NCBI RefSeq assembly: GCF_001718195.1
Contig: NZ_MCNV01000013.1
Span: 124,001 to 188,000, forward strand
Reading direction: 5' to 3'
Origin: Paraburkholderia nodosa
GTDB lineage: Bacteria > Pseudomonadota > Gammaproteobacteria > Burkholderiales > Burkholderiaceae
Length of the DNA: 64,000 nt
Part shown: positions 58,308 through 64,000 of the stretch, one piece after another
Numbering within the stretch: position 1 is the stretch's first letter
Layout of the letters: each line of letters starts with the position of its first letter
Notes under the pieces: generated by a model
What the model was told of the DNA's origin: nothing
Databases searched by the model: none
Seen by the model: the letters and a program-made list of their open reading frames with translations, nothing else
Translations under genes and position numbers: made by a program

Positions 58308-59108
58308 ATGAGCGAAGAGATCGGCAGCGACGCGACAGAGATCGTCCAGGTCCAGCAAGACGGCGCAATCGCGATCGTCACATTGAATTACCCCCAACGC
58401 CGCAACGCATTTTCATTGAAGATGCGTCAGACGTTGTATGCGCAACTTTATCGTCTGATGCATCACGAGGAAAGTTGCCGCGCAATTGTCCTGACCGGCG
58501 CCGGCAATACGTTTTGTGCGGGCGGCGACATCTCGGAGATGCAGACGCGCAAGGTGCTCGAGTACCGGCAACGCAATGAACTGCCGCTCGATATCTTCAG
58601 ACTGATGGTCGAAGGCCCGAAAGCGGTTGTTGCCGCGGTCGAAGGGTTTGCGTTTGGTGCAGGCCTCTCGCTCGCAGCGGCTTGCGACTACGTCGTCACA
58701 TCGTCGGCGGCGCGCTATGCGAGCGCGTTCGTGAAAGTCGGGCTTTTGCCCGATACGGGGCTCTACTGGTCGCTCTCGCAACGCGTGGGCGGCGGCCTCG
58801 CACGTGAACTCATGCTGAGCGCGCGCGAGTTCAACGGAGTAGAAGCGGGCGAGACCGGGTTTGCGAATCAGGTCGTCGAGCCCGGCGAGGCGCTGAACGC
58901 GGCCTTGAAGGTGGCGCAACAGTACGCCGAATTGCCCTCGGTCGCCACCGCGCATCTGAAGGCCGCGCTCGCGACGGGCATCCGCACGCTCGACGAGGCG
59001 ATCGAAGCCGAAGTCAACCTGCAGCCCATCCTGCGCCGCAGCCGCGAACACCAGGAAGCCGTGAGCGCCTTCATGGAAAAGCGCAAGCCGGTGTTCGTGG
59101 CCGACTGA
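58308..59108 (+). CDS. Enoyl-CoA hydratase/isomerase, PaaG-like (tandem copy 1)
   Basis: A 266-residue crotonase-fold protein. ATG 58308 follows gggag. Oxyanion-hole segments are FCAGGDISEM near residue 70 and EGFAFGAGLSLAAACDYVV near 110. Both Glu residues of classical hydratases are absent; instead FVKVGLLPDTGLYWSLSQRVG carries the Asp of PaaG-type isomerases (1,2-epoxyphenylacetyl-CoA and Delta3-Delta2-enoyl-CoA isomerase family). A double-bond or ring isomerisation is therefore more likely than hydration. It is the first of three adjacent paralogues with the ending AFMEKRKPVF. Confidence 0.84.
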   Translation: MSEEIGSDATEIVQVQQDGAIAIVTLNYPQRRNAFSLKMRQTLYAQLYRLMHHEESCRAIVLTGAGNTFCAGGDISEMQTRKVLEYRQRNELPLDIFRLMVEGPKAVVAAVEGFAFGAGLSLAAACDYVVTSSAARYASAFVKVGLLPDTGLYWSLSQRVGGGLARELMLSAREFNGVEAGETGFANQVVEPGEALNAALKVAQQYAELPSVATAHLKAALATGIRTLDEAIEAEVNLQPILRRSREHQEAVSAFMEKRKPVFVAD

Positions 59109-59119
59109 AGGGAGCCAAC

Positions 59120-59926
59120 ATGAGCGAAAAACAAACGGCAGCAACCGAAACGGCGGCGCTGATCGAGGTGACCCGCGAGGGGCCGGTCGCGATCGTGACG
59201 TTGAACAATCCGCGACGCCGCAATGCGATGGGGCGCCAGATGCGCCAGTTGCTGCGTGACACGGTGCATCGTCTCATGGTCGACGACCCAGAGTCGCGCG
59301 CAATTGTACTCACTGGCGCGGGCGAGCATTTCTGCGCGGGTGCGGACATCTCCGAGATGACGAAGCGCACGATCCTGCAAAGCCGCGAAATTCTGGCGGA
59401 ATCGTGCATGGTGGTGCGCGAAATGCAAGCGGGTCCGAAGCCCGTTGTGGCGGCGGTGGAAGGCGTGGCCTTCGGCGCCGGCCTGTCGCTCGCGGTGGCG
59501 GCCGATTACGTCGTCGCAGCGTCGAGCGCGCGTTTTTGCGCTGCGTTTCTGCGCGTGGGGCTGATTCCAGATACCGGCATTCTGTGGACGCTTCCGAAGC
59601 GCATTGGCATGGCCCGCGCGCGCGAGATGCTTTCGCTCGCCACGGAGATCGACGGTAACAAGGCCGCGGCAATCGACCTCGCAAACGAAGTGGTCGAGTC
59701 GGGCGCGGCGCGCGCCAGGGCGATTGAAGTTGCACTCGGCCTCGCGGCCTTGCCGCCGCTCGGCGTGGCGCTGTTGAAGGAGTCGCTCACCAACGCCGCG
59801 ACGACCATGGAAGGCGCGCTGCGCGCCGAGATCGACTATCAGCCCATCCTGCGTCAGTCGAAAGACCATCAGGCTGCCTGCAAGGCATTTATGGAAAAGA
59901 CCACGCCGGTCTTCACCGGTGAATGA
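59120..59926 (+). CDS. Enoyl-CoA hydratase/isomerase, PaaG-like (tandem copy 2)
   Basis: A 268-residue paralogue of the preceding gene, 11 bp downstream. It has FCAGADISEMTKR near residue 73, EGVAFGAGLSLAVAADYVVA near 113, and FLRVGLIPDTGILWTLPKRIG with the conserved Asp. The ending AFMEKTTPVFTG parallels its neighbours. The second Cys-Asp pair of classical members is AAD here. Divergence among the three copies suggests different bond positions or stereochemistry rather than simple dosage. It starts at ATG 59120 with a ggagcc site. Confidence 0.83.
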   Translation: MSEKQTAATETAALIEVTREGPVAIVTLNNPRRRNAMGRQMRQLLRDTVHRLMVDDPESRAIVLTGAGEHFCAGADISEMTKRTILQSREILAESCMVVREMQAGPKPVVAAVEGVAFGAGLSLAVAADYVVAASSARFCAAFLRVGLIPDTGILWTLPKRIGMARAREMLSLATEIDGNKAAAIDLANEVVESGAARARAIEVALGLAALPPLGVALLKESLTNAATTMEGALRAEIDYQPILRQSKDHQAACKAFMEKTTPVFTGE

Positions 59927-60759
59927 GCGCGGGGACCCATGCGATGAGTATCGAGCAGAAGGAAATGACTGCGGGCGCCGACGAGGTCGTGCAGGTGCGC
60001 CGTGAAGGCGACGTGAGCGTTGTCACGATGAACTATCCCGAGCGCCGCAACGCGTTCTCCATGAAGATGCGGCTCGCGTTGACGGAGGTGTTTCAGCGGC
60101 TCATGAACGACGACCCCGATACGCGCGCCATCGTGCTGACGGGAGCGGGCGGTCATTTTTGCGCGGGCGGCGACCTCTCGGAAATGCACGCGGCCACGCC
60201 GCCATTGCTCGCGCTGCGTGAGCGCATTGCGGTGGGCGTGCGTCTGTTCAAGCTGATTTATACCGGCACGAAGCCCGTCGTCGCGGCAGTGGAAGGCACG
60301 TGCTACGGAGCGGGCGTCTCGCTGGCTGCTGCCTGTGATGTCGTGGTCAGCGCCGAGACGGCGAAATACTCATGTGCCTTCGGCAAGGTAGGCCTGCTGC
60401 CCGACACCGGGATTCTCTGGACGCTCCCGCAAAAGGTGGGTGGCGGCAAGGCGCGCGAACTGATGCTGAAGGGCGATGTCATCGATGCAACCACGGCGCG
60501 CCGCATCGGCCTCGTCAGCGAGCTGACGGTGAGCGGACACGCGCTCGATGCGGCGATCGAGGCCGCGGCTCGCTTTGCGAGCTATCCGCCGGTGACGCTG
60601 GCGCTCCTGAAGGCGAGCCTCGTCAACGCCGGCAACTCGATCGAGGACGCATGCCGTCTGGAGACCGATCTCAATCCGCTGGCGCGTCAAACGAGCGATC
60701 ACACGGAAGCCGTGAAGGCCTTCATGGAAAAGCGCAAGCCGGTTTTCACGGGCGCCTGA
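59923..60759 (+). CDS. Enoyl-CoA hydratase/isomerase, PaaG-like (tandem copy 3)
   Basis: A 278-residue paralogue. ATG 59923 overlaps the previous stop (ATGA), while ATG 59944 (MSIEQKEM) would remove seven residues. The motifs are FCAGGDLSEMHAA, EGTCYGAGVSLAAACDVVVS and FGKVGLLPDTGILWTLPQKVG with the isomerase-type Asp. It ends AFMEKRKPVFTGA. The close ending to copy 1 indicates duplication within the cluster. With copies 1 and 2 it may process successive unsaturated intermediates between the aldolase-type pair and the dienoyl-CoA reductase-like SDR that follows. Confidence 0.83.
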   Translation: MSAGTHAMSIEQKEMTAGADEVVQVRREGDVSVVTMNYPERRNAFSMKMRLALTEVFQRLMNDDPDTRAIVLTGAGGHFCAGGDLSEMHAATPPLLALRERIAVGVRLFKLIYTGTKPVVAAVEGTCYGAGVSLAAACDVVVSAETAKYSCAFGKVGLLPDTGILWTLPQKVGGGKARELMLKGDVIDATTARRIGLVSELTVSGHALDAAIEAAARFASYPPVTLALLKASLVNAGNSIEDACRLETDLNPLARQTSDHTEAVKAFMEKRKPVFTGA

Positions 60760-60797
60760 AGCCGACGTTCTTCATTGCTGTCTCTACAGGAAGTTCA

Positions 60798-61658
60798 ATG
60801 CCAATGTTTACGCCTGACCTGCTGAAGAACAAACGAATCCTGATCACCGGCGGTGGCACGGGGCTCGGCAAGAGTATCGGCCGACGTTATCTCGAACTGG
60901 GTGCCGATCTTGTCATCTGCGGCCGCCGCAAGGAAGTGCTCGACGCGACCGCCGACGAGTTTCGCGGCGCGGTGCCCGGCGCACGCGTCACGACGGTGCA
61001 GGCGGACGTGCGCAGCGCGGAATCCGTCGAGGCAATGATGGATACGATCTGGCAGGACGGCCCGCTCGATGTGCTGCTGAACAACGCTGCGGCGAATTTC
61101 ATCGCGCGCACGGAGAGCCTTTCGCCGCGCGCGGTGGACGCGGTGCTCGGCATCGTGCTGCACGGCAGCTTCTATTGCACGATCGCGGCGGGCAAGCGCT
61201 GGATCGACGCGGGCCACGCGGGCAACGTGATTAGCACGGTGTCTACGCCCACGATGACCGGCTCGGCCTTTACGGTGCCCTCCGCCGCGGCGAAGGCGGG
61301 CGTTCTTGCGATGACCCGTAGCCTTGCGGTCGAGTGGGGCCCGAAGGGCATCCGTCTGAACGCGGTGGCGCCCGGACTTTTCCCTACGCCCGGCGCCTGG
61401 GAGCAACTGTATCCGCCGGGCTCGCAGGTCGAACCGCAGGAGCGCTCCGTTCCGCTGCGCCGCTTTGGCGATCACACGGAGCTTGCCGATCTTTACGCGT
61501 ATCTGGCATCGGATGGGTCCGGCTACATCACCGGCGACATGATCGTGATCGACGGCGGCCGCTGGATGCAGGGCGTTGGCGGCCCGACCTTCCGTGCCAT
61601 GCAGGACTGGACCGACGAACAATGGGACGCCATGCGCGCCCATGCGCGCAAGGGTTGA
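60798..61658 (+). CDS. SDR related to 2,4-dienoyl-CoA reductase
   Basis: A 286-residue SDR. ATG 60798 has an aggaa site; upstream in-frame codons overlap the third crotonase. The cofactor loop is TGGGTGLG (17-24), the strand-2 end ICGRRKE favours NADPH, and NNAAANFIA near 95 replaces NNAG. The region before the Lys reads FTVPSAAAKAGV, with no Tyr in the classical YxxxK place; this is the layout of mitochondrial/peroxisomal 2,4-dienoyl-CoA reductases (SxxxK type). It would remove a second double bond from a dienoyl-CoA, which fits the PaaG-like isomerases before it. Confidence 0.83.
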   Translation: MPMFTPDLLKNKRILITGGGTGLGKSIGRRYLELGADLVICGRRKEVLDATADEFRGAVPGARVTTVQADVRSAESVEAMMDTIWQDGPLDVLLNNAAANFIARTESLSPRAVDAVLGIVLHGSFYCTIAAGKRWIDAGHAGNVISTVSTPTMTGSAFTVPSAAAKAGVLAMTRSLAVEWGPKGIRLNAVAPGLFPTPGAWEQLYPPGSQVEPQERSVPLRRFGDHTELADLYAYLASDGSGYITGDMIVIDGGRWMQGVGGPTFRAMQDWTDEQWDAMRAHARKG

Positions 61659-61661
61659 ACG

Positions 61662-62804
61662 ATGGGTCCGCTCGCGGGAATCCGAATCATTGAGCTGGCC
61701 GGCATCGGGCCGGGCCCCATGGCCGCGATGTTGCTCGCCGACCTGGGCGCGACGGTGTTGCGCATCGAGCGTCGCCAGCCGGTCAAGCTCGGTATCGAGC
61801 GCCCGCTGCGCTACAACCTGTTGCTGCGCAACCGGAAGACGATCGCGCTCGACCTGAAAGACCCGGAGGCTGTCGAACTCGTGCTTTCTCTGGTGGAGCG
61901 CGCCGACGCCTTGATCGAAGGCTTCCGCCCTGGTGTGACCGAGCGCCTGGGGCTCGGTCCGCAGGTTTGCCTCCAACGCAATCCGAAGCTCGCCTATGGG
62001 CGCATCACGGGATGGGGGCAAGACGGACCGCTCGCGCAGTACGCGGGGCATGACCTGAACTACATCGCGATCACCGGTGTGCTCAACGCGATCGGGCGCT
62101 GCGATCAGCCGCCGTCGATACCGCTGAACCTGATCGGCGACTATGCGGGCGGTTCGCTGTATCTCGCGATGGGGCTGCTCTCGGCAATTCTGCACGCGCG
62201 TAACGGCGGCTCAGGCCAGGTCGTGGATGCCGCGATCGTCGACGGTACGGCCAACCTTGCCACCACGTTCTTCGGCATGCAGGCAGCCGGTATCTGGCGT
62301 GACGGGCGCGGGACGAATATCACGGACTCCGGATCACACTTCTACGACGTATACGAATGTGCGGACGGCAAGTGGATTACCATCGGCCCGATCGAGGACA
62401 AGTTCTATCTCGAACTGCTGCGCTTGCTCGACATCGACACGCGAACCCTCGGCGCTCAGCTTGACGAAAGCAATTGGCCTGCCGCGCGCGCCCTGTTTGC
62501 GCTGAAATTCAAGAGCCGCACACGCGAGCAATGGACCACGCTGCTCGAGCATTCGGACGCATGCTTCGCACCGGTGCTGTCGTGGACCGAGGCACCCGAG
62601 CATGCGCATCTGAAGGCGCGCGGCACGTTCATCGAAGTCGACGGCATCGTGCAGCCCGCTCCGGCGCCGCGCTTTTCCACCACGGTGCCCGCGAAACCGA
62701 CCGCGCCTGAAGCGCCCGACGCGGCAACGGTCGACGCCGCGCTGGCTGCGTGGCTCGAACCGGGCCGCATTGGCGAGCTGAAAGAAGCGGGAACGCTGGC
62801 CTGA
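61662..62804 (+). CDS. Alpha-methylacyl-CoA racemase (CaiB/BaiF family)
   Basis: A 380-residue CaiB/BaiF-fold protein of the racemase branch. The N-terminal GPLAGIRIIELAGIGPGPMAAMLLADLGA is typical of AMACR/MCR. The catalytic pair is seen as His130 in AGHDLNY and Asp160 in LIGDYAGGS, at the expected spacing of about 30 residues. The enzyme inverts the methyl centre next to the thioester so that beta-oxidation can proceed. It starts 3 bp after the SDR. Its presence implies a substrate with an alpha-methyl acyl-CoA, as in isoprenoid side chains. Confidence 0.88.
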   Translation: MGPLAGIRIIELAGIGPGPMAAMLLADLGATVLRIERRQPVKLGIERPLRYNLLLRNRKTIALDLKDPEAVELVLSLVERADALIEGFRPGVTERLGLGPQVCLQRNPKLAYGRITGWGQDGPLAQYAGHDLNYIAITGVLNAIGRCDQPPSIPLNLIGDYAGGSLYLAMGLLSAILHARNGGSGQVVDAAIVDGTANLATTFFGMQAAGIWRDGRGTNITDSGSHFYDVYECADGKWITIGPIEDKFYLELLRLLDIDTRTLGAQLDESNWPAARALFALKFKSRTREQWTTLLEHSDACFAPVLSWTEAPEHAHLKARGTFIEVDGIVQPAPAPRFSTTVPAKPTAPEAPDAATVDAALAAWLEPGRIGELKEAGTLA

Positions 62805-62848
62805 GTGGCACACGCCAGGCGAGCCTAAGAAAACGAAACGAGACACTC

Positions 62849-64000
62849 ATGGATCTGCGATATACCGACGAAGAACTGGCGTTCCGCAATGAGGTGAGAG
62901 CCTTCTTCAAGGAAGCGCTGCCCGCCGACATTCGACGCAAGGCCACCCTGGGGCAGCGCTATTCGGCGGCCGACCTGCGCCGCTGGCAACGCATTCTCTA
63001 CGAGCGCGGCTGGGCGACGCCCGCGTGGGACAAGGCGTGGGGCGGGACCGGCTGGAGCGCGGTGCAGCAATACATCTTCAAGGAAGAGCTGCACATGGCC
63101 CCGGCGCCCGAAACATTGTCGTTCAACGTGAACATGATCGGCCCGGTGCTGATCGCGTTCGGCAGCGAAGAGCAGAAGCGCCACTTCCTGCCCCGCATCG
63201 CGAGCCTCGAATACTGGTTCTGCCAGGGCTTTTCCGAGCCGGGCGCGGGTTCGGATCTGGCCGCACTGCGCACCCAGGCGATTCGAGAAGGCGACCACTA
63301 CGTCATCAACGGGCAGAAGCTCTGGACCTCTACGGCGCATCACGCCGACTGGATGTTCTGTCTCGTGCGCACGGATTCGAGCGGGAAGAAGCAACAGGGT
63401 ATTACCTACCTGCTGATCGACATGAAGACGCCGGGCTTGACGGTGCGCCCGATCATCACGATCGACGGCCACCACGAAACCAACGAGGTGTTCTTCGACA
63501 ACGTGCGCGTGCCGGTTGCGAATCGCATCGGCGAGGAAAACAAGGGCTGGGACTACGCCAAGTATCTGCTCGGCAACGAGCGCAGCGGCATTGCACGCGT
63601 GGGCGTTTCGAAGATGCGCGTGCGGCATGCGAAGGACCTCGCGAAGCGCGTGCCCTGCGGGGACGGCGTGCTGTGGGACGACCCGCGCTTTCGGGAGCGG
63701 GTCGCGGCCGTGGAAGTGGAGTTGAAGGCGCTGGAAATGACGCAGATGCGCGTGATCGCCGAAAGCCGTGCGCAAGAGAGCCATGTGCCGGACCCCAAGA
63801 CTTCGATCCTGAAGATCAAGGGTTCGGAACTCCAGCAACTTTCCGCCGAACTGCTGCTGGAAGTGGCGGGGCCGGATGCGTTGCCGCTCGATATCGACTT
63901 CCTGCGCGGTCTTGGCGACGCGGTTCGCGAGCCCGAATGGGCGCTGACGATCGCGCCGAACCACTACTTTGCGCGTCACGTTTCGATTGTGGGCGGCTCC
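62849..64000 (+). CDS. Acyl-CoA dehydrogenase (3' end cut by window edge)
   Basis: ATG 62849 opens a frame that stays open for 384 codons to the last base. The protein has the ordinary fold: AFRNEVRAFFKEALPADI at the start, QGFSEPGAGSDLAALRTQ near residue 130, and GQKLWTSTAHHADW near 155. It ends in HVSIVGGS, so the catalytic YEGT-type Glu is replaced by Gly, as in the paralogue at 41775. A partner subunit should follow outside the window. It would form a heteromeric dehydrogenase acting on the racemised methyl-branched acyl-CoA. Confidence 0.88.
   Translation, partial: MDLRYTDEELAFRNEVRAFFKEALPADIRRKATLGQRYSAADLRRWQRILYERGWATPAWDKAWGGTGWSAVQQYIFKEELHMAPAPETLSFNVNMIGPVLIAFGSEEQKRHFLPRIASLEYWFCQGFSEPGAGSDLAALRTQAIREGDHYVINGQKLWTSTAHHADWMFCLVRTDSSGKKQQGITYLLIDMKTPGLTVRPIITIDGHHETNEVFFDNVRVPVANRIGEENKGWDYAKYLLGNERSGIARVGVSKMRVRHAKDLAKRVPCGDGVLWDDPRFRERVAAVEVELKALEMTQMRVIAESRAQESHVPDPKTSILKIKGSELQQLSAELLLEVAGPDALPLDIDFLRGLGDAVREPEWALTIAPNHYFARHVSIVGGS

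Noticed and set aside
1..64000. Insertion sequences, integrase, tRNA-linked island ends, CRISPR arrays
   Set aside because: No transposase, integrase, tRNA or regular spacer-repeat pattern was seen; broken genes show rearrangement, but no mobile element remains.

Overview
The window is GC-rich chromosomal DNA of a soil beta-proteobacterium. Codon use, gene families (many LysR regulators, an aspartase/racemase/dicarboxylate-carrier operon, D-apionate genes, acyl-CoA catabolism) and close-packed operons suggest Burkholderiaceae, most likely Paraburkholderia, Caballeronia or a relative. The genus call is an inference. I see no rRNA, tRNA, CRISPR array, insertion sequence or phage gene.

Region 1 (1-7,106): a D-apionate catabolic operon. 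It holds a lactonase-like gene cut by the left edge, an MFS carrier, an ApnO-like oxidoisomerase, a RuBisCO-like protein, a DUF1537 kinase and a GntR regulator. Two matching 19-bp inverted repeats (1383 and 6359) probably mark the GntR operators.

Region 2 (7,144-12,936): an aspartate-utilisation operon on the minus strand: dicarboxylate/amino-acid symporter, a double-domain Asp/Glu racemase-family protein and aspartase, with a LysR gene behind. A C-terminal remnant of a type II asparaginase survives at 12.6-12.8 kb. The same LysR-type operator lies before both the symporter operon and this remnant.

Region 3 (13,130-16,772): a LysE exporter, a probable small RNA (13.9 kb), a small unknown protein, and an MFS/LysR divergent pair.

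Region 4 (16,803-64,000): a catabolic supercluster of about 47 kb. It encodes a P450cam-like monooxygenase with its putidaredoxin-like ferredoxin, many short-chain dehydrogenases, two CoA ligases, two CaiB/BaiF proteins (one racemase-like), four acyl-CoA dehydrogenases (one cut by the right edge), six crotonase-fold proteins besides BadI, BadH and BadI homologues that open a cyclohexane-carboxyl-CoA ring, a thiolase, a thiolase-like/OB-fold pair of retro-aldolase type, an AveC-like membrane protein and a GTP cyclohydrolase I. The set fits oxidation, CoA activation, side-chain shortening and ring opening of an alicyclic, probably isoprenoid, compound. The substrate is not identified.

The main new observation is a shared palindromic operator, GNAYRRYRTTC. 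It occurs exactly at eight intergenic promoter sites from 20.3 to 56.6 kb, with one or two near-matches. At most of these it begins two or three bases after a recognisable -10 box. It ties the scattered operons of region 4 into one probable regulon. The only TetR-family gene (47,827-48,507) is the best candidate for its repressor. Several genes are broken or have lost catalytic residues: an aldehyde dehydrogenase fragment, a minus-strand stub with an intact promoter, a frameshifted dehydrogenase, a phosphatase remnant, a degenerate dehydrogenase and a MaoC protein without its Asp/His dyad. The locus looks recently rearranged.
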